Part shown: positions 54,139-62,798 of the stretch, in pieces
How positions within the stretch are numbered: the stretch's first letter is position 1
How the letters are laid out: each line of letters begins with the position of its first letter
Assembly (NCBI RefSeq): GCF_009909195.1
Contig: NZ_JAAAMU010000005.1
Span: 186,001 to 250,000 of the forward strand
Length of the DNA: 64,000 nt
Origin: Paenibacillus sacheonensis
GTDB lineage: Bacteria > Bacillota > Bacilli > Paenibacillales > Paenibacillaceae
Direction of reading: 5' to 3'
The notes under the pieces: model-generated
Databases searched by the model: none
What the model saw: the letters and a program-made list of their open reading frames with translations, nothing else
What the model was told of the DNA's origin: nothing
Program-made: the position numbers and the translations under genes

Positions 54139-55485
54139 CTAATACGGATCGATCAACTGCGCCGCGAGGAGCGCCTTGGCCGCCACGCCGCCGGGATCCT
54201 TGAGCTCGATCTCGAGCTTGGCGCTCTTGCGGCTCATTTCCAGCAGGGTCGGTTGAATGACGACTTCGCTTTCCAGCTGGATCGGCCTGACGAAATACGT
54301 GGTCATGCTCTCGATCACGTAATCCCGCTTCCCCAGCTCCCGAATGAACCCCCTCGCCGCCTGCGTCATCAGCGTAACCAGAACCCCCTCCGAAATCGTG
54401 CCGAATGTCCCCGACATTTGCGGCGTAATCCGTCCCGCGTATTGAAAGCTCTCTCCGCCCTCGAACGCCTTCTTCTCGAAGCCCGCGCTGATCAATTCGT
54501 CGAACGTTTCGCCGGATTCCTTTTGCTTGCCCGCGTACCGCATGGCTTCGAGCGCCTCGCTCCGGCTGATGGCCGCCAGCAGCTTGCGGTTCTTGTCCAC
54601 GATCGGCAGCAGATCGATCCCTTCGGCCGCCATCGTATGCGCCGCGGACGCGATCGGAATATTCGGCGCGGCCGTGATGGGGCTGCGCGTCATCAGCTTC
54701 TCGACCGGCTGGTTCTCGTCCGCGCCTTCCGCATCCTTCGCCGTCATCATGCCGACGACGCGGCCGCGCTCGTCCAGCACGGGAAACCGCGTGCCGCCGA
54801 CACGGCTCGCCAAATGCACGTAATCGCCCTTCGTTTCGCCGAGACGCATCGTTTCCACCGGACGGCTGTACGTCACGATATCCTCGACGAGCATGATTTT
54901 CTGGCGGATGAGCCGGTCGAACATCGCCCGGTTGATCATCGAGGCGACCGTGAACGTATCATGCTTGGAGGAAATGATGGGAAGGCCCAGCTCGTCTGCC
55001 AGCCGCTTGATATCGTCGTTCGTGCCGAAGCCCCCGGTGATCAGGACGCCCGCGCCCTGCTCCAGCGCGCAGCGGTGCGCGCCCTGCCGGTTACCGACGA
55101 TGAGCAGGCTCCCCGCGTCGATATAGCGGACCATGGCTTCCAGCTCCATCGCGCCGATGACGAACTTATGGAGCGTCTTCTCCAAGCCCGAAGCGCCGCC
55201 GTACAGCTCTCCCTGCACGATGTCGACCACTTCCCCGAACGTCAGCCGGTCCATCGTTTCGCGGCTCCGCCGCTGAATCCGGACCGTTCCGATCCGTTCC
55301 TTCGTGCTCACGAGGCCGGTGGATTCGGCTTCCTTGATCGCTTTGTACGCCGTCCCCTCGCTTACCTCCAGCTCGTCCGCCATCGTTCGGACGGACAGCT
55401 TCGTACCGATTTCGAGCTGGCGAATATAGTCCATCAGCCGTTCATGCTTCGTTTGCGCTTCGGGCGCTTTGCCTGCGGACCCCAC
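54139..55485 (-). CDS. ytoI: YtoI-like DRTGG/CBS/thioesterase regulator
   Basis: This cytoplasmic protein of about 448 residues has a four-part layout: an N-terminal helix-turn-helix (KLSVRTMADELEVSEGTAYKAIKEAE), a DRTGG domain (about 80-190, LITGGFGTNDDIKRLADELGLPII), a pair of CBS domains (about 195-315, FPVLDERGRVVGMMTAKDA and LPIVDKNRKLLAAISRSEAL) and a C-terminal hotdog domain (about 335-448). The combination is that of YtoI. CBS domains usually sense adenosine nucleotides. The frame is open from 55494, but GTG at 55485 lies eight bases after AAGGAG. It faces ytpI. Confidence 0.88.
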   Translation of the reverse strand: MGSAGKAPEAQTKHERLMDYIRQLEIGTKLSVRTMADELEVSEGTAYKAIKEAESTGLVSTKERIGTVRIQRRSRETMDRLTFGEVVDIVQGELYGGASGLEKTLHKFVIGAMELEAMVRYIDAGSLLIVGNRQGAHRCALEQGAGVLITGGFGTNDDIKRLADELGLPIISSKHDTFTVASMINRAMFDRLIRQKIMLVEDIVTYSRPVETMRLGETKGDYVHLASRVGGTRFPVLDERGRVVGMMTAKDAEGADENQPVEKLMTRSPITAAPNIPIASAAHTMAAEGIDLLPIVDKNRKLLAAISRSEALEAMRYAGKQKESGETFDELISAGFEKKAFEGGESFQYAGRITPQMSGTFGTISEGVLVTLMTQAARGFIRELGKRDYVIESMTTYFVRPIQLESEVVIQPTLLEMSRKSAKLEIELKDPGGVAAKALLAAQLIDPY

Positions 55486-55719
55486 GTCGGTCACTCCTTG
55501 TTTTTATTGAGTTAACTCCTTGTCTGCTTCTATTTTAGCAGATCGCGCGTACTGGCCGCACGGTTCTTTGGGCGCCGGAAACGTTATTTTATCTCGAATC
55601 TGATGCTGTCCGCTAATCACCAAGGGGTAGATGTCCTCATATGATGAACTAATTCGTGTCAAATCCCTATGGACCCTGGCCCACCCGTCATCATCTCCGG
55701 CATGGAAGGAGATCCGTCG

Positions 55720-57087
55720 ATGCTGAAAACGAAAGTCGCCGTACAGGTAATCAGTCCCGGCATGCTGCCGGATGATGCCATCATGCTCGGCGACGCTTAT
55801 CTGAGACAATGGAAGATCCCGCAAGGTCAGCCGGTGACGCTTAAGTTCGGGGCGCTGCATCAATACGTCAAGGTCGTGCCGGTCGAACGCTTCGACGGCA
55901 TGCGGATCGGCCAAAGCCTCGCCCGCAAAATGGGGCTGCTGGCAAGCACCACGCTCCGCATCCGTTACCGGCCCGAAGAAGCCGTGCTTTCGCTCGGACC
56001 CTTGATCGGCGTATTGATCAGCCGCGACGACCCGGATCACCGCGACAGGCCGTTCGGCTCCATCACGCTGTTCTGCAAAGAATTGGTGGATGCTTGCGCC
56101 GCGCAGGGAGCCCATGTCTATTTCTTCACGCCTCACCATCTGAAAGGCAATTTCAACACCGTCGAAGGCTGGGTCTACGAGGATGGCTGGCGCAAAACGT
56201 TCCTGCCGTCGCCGGACGTCGTCAACAATCGGCTGACCTCGCGCAAGCTGGAAAACCGTCCAAACGTGCAGGAGTTTATCCGCGAAGTCAAAATCCGTCA
56301 CAAAAGCTCGGTCTTCAACGAAAAATTTCTCGATAAGCCGGAAGTGTTCGAAGCGCTGGCGAAAGACCCGGCACTGGTCCGATATTTGCCGGAATCGCAT
56401 GTGCTCCGCAGCTTTCCCATGCTCAAGACGATGTGCAGCCGATATCCGTCCGTCTTCCTGAAACCGGTACGAGGCAGCCTCGGAAAAGGCATTATCCGCA
56501 TCACCAAGCAGGATGGCGATGCGTATTCTGCACAATACGCCACCGTCGGCGGCACCCGCAGACACTATTTCAGCAGTCTGCTCAAACTCTACGGCTCGAT
56601 TTCCGGCAAAATGAAAACCGTCCGGTATCAGATTCAGCAAGGTCTTCAGTTGATCGATATTCTTGGCCGGCCGGTCGATTTCCGGGCGCTCGTGCAGAAG
56701 AACGAAACCGGCAAATGGGTGCTCACGTCCATCGTCGCCCGCACGGCCGGCAGCCATCATTTCGTCTCCAACCTCGCCAGAGGCGGTACGCTCAGTACCG
56801 TCCGCGAAGCGGTAGGCCGTTCCAATCTAACCGGCGCGAGCAGTCACGACGCGCCCGGCAAGCTGCAGCGGGCGGCCCTCGACATCGCCCATGGCGTCGA
56901 TGCATTCATTCCGGCGCATTTCGGGGAGCTCGGCATCGACCTGGCGCTCGATACGAACGGCCGCGTCTGGCTGCTGGAAGTGAATTCCAAACCTTCGAAG
57001 AACGATAATACGCCTTTGCAGGATCAGAAAATCCGTCCCTCCGTCCGCAATATGATTCGCTATGCCCGGCATTTGGCCGAATTTTAA
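55720..57087 (+). CDS. YheC/YheD family protein 1 (long, with N-terminal domain)
   Basis: First of five tandem paralogues in the YheC/YheD endospore-coat-associated, ATP-grasp family. It has 455 residues. An N-terminal beta-rich domain (about 1-93) leads into LGPLIGVLISRDD, the start of the ATP-grasp body. Nucleotide-binding features are FLKPVRGSLGKGIIRI at about 246-261, RALVQKNETGKWVLTSIVAR, and the metal-binding DLALDTNGRVWLLEVNSKPS near 415-428. The substrate and reaction are unknown. The ATG at 55720 follows GAAGGAGA. It is divergent from ytoI and followed 20 bases later by the next paralogue. Confidence 0.9.
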   Translation: MLKTKVAVQVISPGMLPDDAIMLGDAYLRQWKIPQGQPVTLKFGALHQYVKVVPVERFDGMRIGQSLARKMGLLASTTLRIRYRPEEAVLSLGPLIGVLISRDDPDHRDRPFGSITLFCKELVDACAAQGAHVYFFTPHHLKGNFNTVEGWVYEDGWRKTFLPSPDVVNNRLTSRKLENRPNVQEFIREVKIRHKSSVFNEKFLDKPEVFEALAKDPALVRYLPESHVLRSFPMLKTMCSRYPSVFLKPVRGSLGKGIIRITKQDGDAYSAQYATVGGTRRHYFSSLLKLYGSISGKMKTVRYQIQQGLQLIDILGRPVDFRALVQKNETGKWVLTSIVARTAGSHHFVSNLARGGTLSTVREAVGRSNLTGASSHDAPGKLQRAALDIAHGVDAFIPAHFGELGIDLALDTNGRVWLLEVNSKPSKNDNTPLQDQKIRPSVRNMIRYARHLAEF

Positions 57088-57107
57088 CGCTAAAGGAGGA
57101 AACGGAG

Positions 57108-58304
57108 ATGGCTGAGCCAGCACGTTCCGGCATCCTCGGTATCCTGATCAGCGAGCGGCAGTTCGAAGACTCCGGCGACGGCAAGAGCGAGGGCTCTTCC
57201 CTCGTCATGCCGGAGGATGAATTTTGCCGCCGTCTTTGCGCGTATGGGCATACGATCGGCATGCTCGTATTTTTGTTTTTCGCATCGCAAGCTGCAGCGG
57301 CCTCCTCGCATCGGATGCGCGGGTATCGGCTCAGGAACGGACGGTGGCTGGAAGCCTCCTTCCCTTTGCCGGACGTCGTGTACGACCGCGCGATGCCGGC
57401 ATCGGGGGCGCAAGCCGCCCGTTTCCGGGAAGCATTAAGCACGCTTAAGCGCCGCAAGCCCTATGCGCTGCTGAACGGCTCGCTCCCCGGCAAGCTCGAC
57501 GTTTATCGTGCCATGCAGCTCGACGATGCGCTTCTGCCGGAACTGCCCGATACGCGGCTTCTCGAAGGCGCGCAGCAGCTCTCGCGGCTGCTTGATCGCT
57601 ATCCGGCAGGCCTATTCCTGAAGCCGTCTGCCGGTTCGCACGGCAAAGGCGCGCTCCGGCTCCTCCGGAACCAAGATAGCGACGGGTGGCAGCTCGACGG
57701 CAGAGACCGGCTGAATCGGCCGCTCTCCCTCCGCTTCAAGGGCTGGAACGCCTTGTCCGGCTGGCTCGAACGTTTCACCGCCGCTGTTCCTTATCTCGTT
57801 CAGCCCTGCTTGAACTTGACCGACGAAGAAGATCGTCCGTTCGACGTGCGCGCGCTCATTCAGAAAGACGAACGCGGCCGCTGGGCCTTCACCGGAGCAG
57901 CGGTTCGCCGGGGCAACCGGGGCAGCGTCACGTCCAATTTGCATGGCGGAGGCACGGCTCTGAAGGCGGAAGACGTACTGCGCGCCCGCTTCGGAGACGA
58001 GGTCTCGGCAAAGGTATTGGACCGGGTCCGCAGCGCCAGCGAGCGGTCCGCGGTTTGCCTGGAGCAGCATTTCGGCCGCTTGGCCGAACTCGGCCTCGAT
58101 TACGGACTCGAGCCCCACGGCCGGCTATGGCTGCTGGAGGCTAACGCCAAACCAGGACGGCAATCCTTCGATGGCGACCATGCGGCCGCCGGGACGGCCG
58201 TCCGACGCCCACTAGATTACGCGAAGCTGCTGGCCGCCGGCCAGCGACCTGTTTTCCCGTCCACCCGAATTCAAAGGAGATACATCCAGGAGGTTCATCC
58301 ATGA
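57108..58304 (+). CDS. YheC/YheD family protein 2 (short)
   Basis: This 398-residue paralogue lacks the N-terminal beta domain and begins near GILGILISERQF, the strand that starts the ATP-grasp body. It keeps FLKPSAGSHGKGALRL, FDVRALIQKDERGRWAFTGAAVRRG, GSVTSNLHGGGTAL and DYGLEPHGRLWLLEANAKPG. It is more Ala/Arg/Leu-rich than its neighbours and the most divergent of the set in composition. An AGGAGG site precedes the ATG. Its stop overlaps the next start (ATGA), so translation is coupled. Confidence 0.9.
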   Translation: MAEPARSGILGILISERQFEDSGDGKSEGSSLVMPEDEFCRRLCAYGHTIGMLVFLFFASQAAAASSHRMRGYRLRNGRWLEASFPLPDVVYDRAMPASGAQAARFREALSTLKRRKPYALLNGSLPGKLDVYRAMQLDDALLPELPDTRLLEGAQQLSRLLDRYPAGLFLKPSAGSHGKGALRLLRNQDSDGWQLDGRDRLNRPLSLRFKGWNALSGWLERFTAAVPYLVQPCLNLTDEEDRPFDVRALIQKDERGRWAFTGAAVRRGNRGSVTSNLHGGGTALKAEDVLRARFGDEVSAKVLDRVRSASERSAVCLEQHFGRLAELGLDYGLEPHGRLWLLEANAKPGRQSFDGDHAAAGTAVRRPLDYAKLLAAGQRPVFPSTRIQRRYIQEVHP

Positions 58305-59677
58305 GTTTGACATCTTGTCATGTACACTTCTCACCAACAAGCGAACGCATCGTCTACCTGTCGGGCTCACTCCTTCGATCCCTTAAGCTTACCGGCAAAA
58401 AGACGATAAATCTCAAGTTTGGGCACGAAACCGTCACCGCAGCCGTGAAAACCATCAACCGGCAGGGCAACCATCTCTACCTCACCGCAGGCATCCGCCA
58501 AACGATCAAGGTACCGAAGGCCGGCAGCATTTCGTTCGTGCAAGGAGGAGAGAATGACGTCCAGCTCGGTCCGTTGATCGGCGTGCTCACCGACGGCGAC
58601 CGCAAGAGCGACTCCCCTTTCGGCTCCCGCTCCGGCTATATCCGCCAGCTGATCCGCATGGGAGACAGCAAAGCCTATGTGTTCGCCTTTACTCCGAGAG
58701 ACGTCAACTGGACGAAGGAAACGGTCAACGGCTACTTCCTCAACAGCAGCGGCAGCTGGTACCGCAAAGTCGTGCCGCTTCCCGACGTCGTCTATAACCG
58801 GCTGCCCAGCCGCTATGCGGAAACGACGGCTTCGATCATGTCGATGCGGGAACGCTTCGTCCGCAAGGGCGTGCCGTTCTTCAACTGGAGCTTCTTCAAC
58901 AAGTCCGACGTGTATAAGCTGCTCGACCGCGACGTGGAAGCGCTGGAGCATCTGCCCGAGTCGGTCAACAATCCGCGCTCCGAGAAGATCAAAGAGATGC
59001 TGGAGAAGCACCAGTTCATCTATTACAAGCCGACGGCCGGCAGTCTCGGGATCGGCATCTACCGGCTGACTTACCATCCGAAACGCGGTTACTTCGCCAG
59101 GTACCGGCGCGGCAACACGAACGTGCTGCTTCGCTTCACGAGCTTCAACAGCCTGATGCGCATGCTGGAGTCGCGGCACGGCAGCGGCCTCGGACGTTAC
59201 GTCAGCCAGCAGGGCGTTCGCCTGATCGAAATCGACGGCTGTCCGATCGACTTCCGCTTCCACATGCACAAGAACGGTAATAACGAGTGGGTACCCGTCG
59301 GCATCGGAGCGAAGAAAGCCGGCCGCGGCAGCGTCACGACCCATATCAAGAACGGCGGGCAGCTGCTGACGCCGGAGCAGGCGCTCGGCCGCGCGTTCGG
59401 CGACAAGGCCGACGAGATGCTGGTCAAAGCCAAAGCGGTATCCATCAAGCTCTCGCAGGCGATCGAACGAAACTTCCCGCATACGCTCGGCGAGCTGGGA
59501 CTCGATATCGGCATCGACAAGGACGGCGAGATTTGGATGTTCGAAGCCAATGCCAAACCGGGCCGCTCGATCTTCAGCCATCCTTCTCTGCGATCCCAGG
59601 GCCGCGATTCCATGACGCATATATTGGAGCACTGCCTATTCTTGAGCAAGTTCAAGGATCAGGGAGGTAGCGATTAA
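58301..59677 (+). CDS. YheC/YheD family protein 3 (long, with N-terminal domain)
   Basis: This 458-residue paralogue again has the N-terminal beta-rich domain (about 1-88, with INLKFGHETVTAAVKTI), then QLGPLIGVLTDGDRK. ATP-grasp motifs are YYKPTAGSLGIGIYRL, IDFRFHMHKNGNNEWVPVGIGAKKAG, GSVTTHIKNGGQLL and LDIGIDKDGEIWMFEANAKPG. The ATG lies eight bases after a good AGGAGG and overlaps the previous gene. It ends by overlapping the next gene (TAATG). With genes 1 and 3 long and 2, 4 and 5 short, the cluster looks like duplicated long/short pairs. Confidence 0.9.
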   Translation: MSLTSCHVHFSPTSERIVYLSGSLLRSLKLTGKKTINLKFGHETVTAAVKTINRQGNHLYLTAGIRQTIKVPKAGSISFVQGGENDVQLGPLIGVLTDGDRKSDSPFGSRSGYIRQLIRMGDSKAYVFAFTPRDVNWTKETVNGYFLNSSGSWYRKVVPLPDVVYNRLPSRYAETTASIMSMRERFVRKGVPFFNWSFFNKSDVYKLLDRDVEALEHLPESVNNPRSEKIKEMLEKHQFIYYKPTAGSLGIGIYRLTYHPKRGYFARYRRGNTNVLLRFTSFNSLMRMLESRHGSGLGRYVSQQGVRLIEIDGCPIDFRFHMHKNGNNEWVPVGIGAKKAGRGSVTTHIKNGGQLLTPEQALGRAFGDKADEMLVKAKAVSIKLSQAIERNFPHTLGELGLDIGIDKDGEIWMFEANAKPGRSIFSHPSLRSQGRDSMTHILEHCLFLSKFKDQGGSD

Positions 59678-60828
59678 TGGGGTTTGTCATTCATGAAGAT
59701 ACGGCGGAAGCCGAAATTCTTGCCAATTCCCGCATCAAGCAGCCCGTTCTCGCCATTCTGACCATCGAGGACGATCTGCAGCTGTTCCGCGGCAACCGTC
59801 ATAATTTCGCCGACCTGATCGACGCCGGCAAGGAGAACGGCTTTCTCGTCTATGTCGTAACGGCGAATCAGCTGAAGCTGAACCGCAAAACGATCAACGG
59901 ATTTACCTATGACCCCGGTACGGATACGTGGATGCTGCAGAAGTTTCCTTTCCCCCATCTGATCTATAACCGCATTCCCCTTCGCGAGGATGAATTGCAG
60001 CCCGAGGTCAGACGGAAAATCGCCGCTTGCCTCCGGAATCCCAACGTGCAGATCTTCAACCCGAAGTTCTTCAACAAGTGGAGCCTGTTCAAATGGCTGC
60101 GCCAATCGCGGATCACGAAGCCTTACATCCCCGCCACGAGCCGCATGCAGTCGGTCTCCGGACTCGGACGCATGATGCTGCAGCACCGGTTTCTCTATCT
60201 GAAACCGGTCAGCGGCAAGGCGGGCAAGGGCATCATGACGATTCAGCTGCAGCCGGAGAAGCCGCTTCCCTACAGGCTGAAGATTCAAGGGAACAAAGGG
60301 AGCACCACCTACAACTGCGGCACGATCGGCAAGCTGTGGACCCGAATCAAGAAGGAGAGCACCGGCGAGCGGTATATCGCGCAGCAAGGCATCCACCTCG
60401 CCGCTTACAATGACCGATCCTTCGATCTGCGCGCGCTGATTCAGAAGAATCAGCGCGGTCAATGGGACATAAGCGGCATCGGCGCGCGTCTGGCCGGTTC
60501 CATGAGCATCACGACTCATGTTCCACGAGGCGGCAGCATCGAAGATCCAGAGAAACTGCTTGTCGGCGTATTTGGCCAAGACGAAGCTAATAAACTTCTT
60601 ACTAAGGCCCGCAACACCGCGCTCGTCATCGCTCGTCAGATCGAACGCGGCTCAAGGCGCAGCCTGGCCGAGATGTCCATGGATCTCGGCATCGACCAAG
60701 CGGGGAACATCTGGTTCTTCGAAGCGAACGCCAAGCCGATGAAATTCGACGAGCCGGACATCCGCAAGCGGTCGCTGGACAGGATTTTTCAATATAGCAG
60801 CTATTTGTTGCGCACGAAGGACAAATAG
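59677..60828 (+). CDS. YheC/YheD family protein 4 (short)
   Basis: This 383-residue paralogue begins in a short leader and reaches QPVLAILTIEDDLQLF without the beta domain. Motifs are YLKPVSGKAGKGIMTI, FDLRALIQKNQRGQWDISGIGARLAG, SITTHVPRGGSIED and MDLGIDQAGNIWFFEANAKPM. The start overlaps the stop of gene 3, and GGAGG lies just upstream. The GNAT gene follows after 17 bases with a strong ribosome site, so genes 1 to 4 and the GNAT probably form a single transcript. Confidence 0.9.
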   Translation: MGFVIHEDTAEAEILANSRIKQPVLAILTIEDDLQLFRGNRHNFADLIDAGKENGFLVYVVTANQLKLNRKTINGFTYDPGTDTWMLQKFPFPHLIYNRIPLREDELQPEVRRKIAACLRNPNVQIFNPKFFNKWSLFKWLRQSRITKPYIPATSRMQSVSGLGRMMLQHRFLYLKPVSGKAGKGIMTIQLQPEKPLPYRLKIQGNKGSTTYNCGTIGKLWTRIKKESTGERYIAQQGIHLAAYNDRSFDLRALIQKNQRGQWDISGIGARLAGSMSITTHVPRGGSIEDPEKLLVGVFGQDEANKLLTKARNTALVIARQIERGSRRSLAEMSMDLGIDQAGNIWFFEANAKPMKFDEPDIRKRSLDRIFQYSSYLLRTKDK

Positions 60829-60845
60829 CGGAGGAGGGAATGCTC

Positions 60846-61295
60846 ATGCAGGTAAAGCTGCTGTCGCCGTCGCAATGGTCTTCCGCCAAGGAGAAAATCA
60901 CCCGTTTTCTGTACCGGTACGGCGATAGCCGCATTACCCATGCCGGTCTGGCCGCGCTCAATGAGCTGCCTCCCGCTCGGCTCGCCGCCAGCGCCCGCGG
61001 TGCCGCGACGCCTGCCGCCGTGGCGGTCGGCGTTCAAGACGGGAAGCTTGTGGCGGTCGCGTTCGCGGAAGACGGCGGCGAACGCGCCTGCTTCGTCGTC
61101 GTCGCTCCCGATTTCCGCGGCCAGGGCGTCGGCAGCATGCTGCTGAGAGCCATGCACCGTCAAATGGGCCGATTGACCTGCAGCGTCGCCTCCGATAATC
61201 CGACCAGCATGAACATGTGCTTCCGGGCGGGCATGAAGGCGGTCAGCCTGCATACCGGCCCGACCGGCAAGCCGACTCTTCGATTCGAACACTAG
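60846..61295 (+). CDS. GNAT family N-acetyltransferase in the YheC/YheD cluster
   Basis: This 149-residue protein has the GNAT acetyl-CoA binding loop FVVVAPDFRGQGVGSMLLRAM, the Q/RxxGxG/A motif, followed by NPTSMNMCFRAGMKAV at the fourth helix. The N-terminal 60 residues are less typical. The substrate is unknown. ATG at 60846 is favoured over ATG at 60840 because GAGGAGGG abuts the first one. Its place between YheC/YheD genes 4 and 5, in the same direction, suggests a modification step in the same process, possibly acetylation of an amine carried or made by the ATP-grasp proteins. This is inference. Confidence 0.85.
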   Translation: MQVKLLSPSQWSSAKEKITRFLYRYGDSRITHAGLAALNELPPARLAASARGAATPAAVAVGVQDGKLVAVAFAEDGGERACFVVVAPDFRGQGVGSMLLRAMHRQMGRLTCSVASDNPTSMNMCFRAGMKAVSLHTGPTGKPTLRFEH

Positions 61296-61300
61296 TGCGC

Positions 61301-61494
61301 TTGCCGGAATCTCCGGCTGCGAGATACGGCCGCAAAACTTAAGCATAGGCTTACGAAGCAGTTTTGCTGATTCTTGCCGGAATCTCCGGCTGCGAGATAC
61401 GGCCGCAAAACTTAAGCATAGGCTTACGAAGCAGTTTTGCTGATTCTTGCCGGAATCTCCGGCTGCGAGATACGGCCGCAAAACTTTTAGGAGG
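61301..61494. repeat. Tandem repeat, 73-bp period, before the fifth YheC/YheD gene
   Basis: Copies begin at 61301, 61374 and 61447, exactly 73 bases apart; the third is cut short near 61490. Each full unit encodes a GCCGGA-ATC-TCCGGC hairpin (61303-61317 in copy 1) and a second element with GCAAAACT/AGTTTTGC arms (61332-61339 with 61360-61367) enclosing TAAGC-ATAG-GCTTA. The array lies in the untranslated leader just ahead of the ribosome site of the next gene. Confidence 0.92.
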
Positions 61495-61501
61495 AGACGC
61501 C

Positions 61502-62722
61502 ATGGGTCAGCCGGTGCTTGGCATTTTAACCTTGTACCTCAACGACCGCGGCTTGATGGAAGAGAAGCCGATCTACGAACGGATGACGGCTGCCGGCAAG
61601 AGCCTCGGCCTGGAAATCTTCGTCTTCACGCCTGCCGACGTCAATTATACGGATAACCGCATCCACGCGCATATGTACGACCCGAATTCGAAATCCTGGA
61701 GCCGAAAGTGGCGCTCCTTTCCCCATATGATTTATGATCGCTGCCGGATCCAGCGCAGCCACAGGTTCGTGCAATTGAGCCATTTCCGCAAGAAATACGG
61801 GCACTTGACATTCCTGAACCGGGTGCTGCGCAACAAATGGACGGTCTACAAAACGCTGCAGCGGGAGGAAAGATTCCGTCCGCATCTTCCGCACACGCGC
61901 CTATACGAAGCTCAGGGCGACTTGAGCGACCTGATCCGCAAATACCCGCTCGTTTACTTGAAACCGATTAACGGCACTGGGGGACGCGGCATCCTCCGCA
62001 TCGAGAAAGAGCAGAGCGGCAGCTATCTCATCCAAGGCAGGGACCAGTCCAGAAAAATCGTCAGTCCGCAGCGGGTCGGACTTGCGGGCATCCACGGCCG
62101 ATTGGCGAAGTGGAATCTGCGGGAAAACCGTTATCTGGTCCAGCAGGGCATTCAGCTCAAGCTGCCGAGCGGCCGCGTGCACGACTACCGGATGCTGGTG
62201 CAGAAGAACCGCAGCGGCGAATGGGAAGTCACCGGATGCGCGGGGCGGATCGGGGCCAGAGGCAGCATCACCTCCAACCTGCACGGCGGCGGTCAAGCGA
62301 TCAAAATGAAAACGCTGCTCGGCGATTGGATCAAGAATGAAGAAACCACCGCTGCCGTCAAACGGAAAGCCGAAGAGCTTGGCGTCGATATCGCGGCTTA
62401 CTTGGAACGCTCCTATGGCCGCCTCTGCGAGCTGGCCTTGGACCTGGCGATCGACCGCAAAGGCCAGATCTGGCTGCTGGAGGTCAATCCCAAGCCTTCC
62501 CGGGAAGTCTTCATCCAAGCCGGAGAACGCGAAACGTACCGCCTCGCGATTATAAGGCCGCTGGAATACGCCGTCTGGTTATACGACCAGAAGGCGCAGC
62601 GGAAGGATAAAGCGAAGGCGTCGGATCTCGACGGCAGAGAGTTTTTCGAGCCGAAGGAAACCAAGGTGAAGGAATTCGATGCGAAGGAGCTTGGCAGATA
62701 TCGCTTCGATTACGGCGATTGA
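61502..62722 (+). CDS. YheC/YheD family protein 5 (short)
   Basis: This 406-residue paralogue begins MGQPVLGILTLYLNDRG, without the N-terminal beta domain. It has YLKPINGTGGRGILRI, DYRMLVQKNRSGEWEVTGCAGRIG, GSITSNLHGGGQAI and LDLAIDRKGQIWLLEVNPKPS. A charged C-terminal tail of about 45 residues rich in Lys and Glu is unique to it. The frame is open upstream through the 73-bp array, but TTTTAGGAGGAGA precedes ATG 61502. Because the array lies between, it may be transcribed or regulated apart from genes 1-4. A long hairpin follows. Confidence 0.9.
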   Translation: MGQPVLGILTLYLNDRGLMEEKPIYERMTAAGKSLGLEIFVFTPADVNYTDNRIHAHMYDPNSKSWSRKWRSFPHMIYDRCRIQRSHRFVQLSHFRKKYGHLTFLNRVLRNKWTVYKTLQREERFRPHLPHTRLYEAQGDLSDLIRKYPLVYLKPINGTGGRGILRIEKEQSGSYLIQGRDQSRKIVSPQRVGLAGIHGRLAKWNLRENRYLVQQGIQLKLPSGRVHDYRMLVQKNRSGEWEVTGCAGRIGARGSITSNLHGGGQAIKMKTLLGDWIKNEETTAAVKRKAEELGVDIAAYLERSYGRLCELALDLAIDRKGQIWLLEVNPKPSREVFIQAGERETYRLAIIRPLEYAVWLYDQKAQRKDKAKASDLDGREFFEPKETKVKEFDAKELGRYRFDYGD

Positions 62723-62727
62723 ACAAC

Positions 62728-62782
62728 GAACAGCACACCCCCGGTTTGCGCCGTCCATGCGCGAATCGGGGGTGTGCTGTTC
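62728..62782. terminator. Long hairpin after the YheC/YheD cluster
   Basis: A perfect 16-bp GC-rich stem (62728-62743 with 62767-62782) begins six bases past the last stop. It has no U tract and lies between convergent genes. Confidence 0.7.
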
Positions 62783-62798
62783 AATCGGGGAATTGCGA

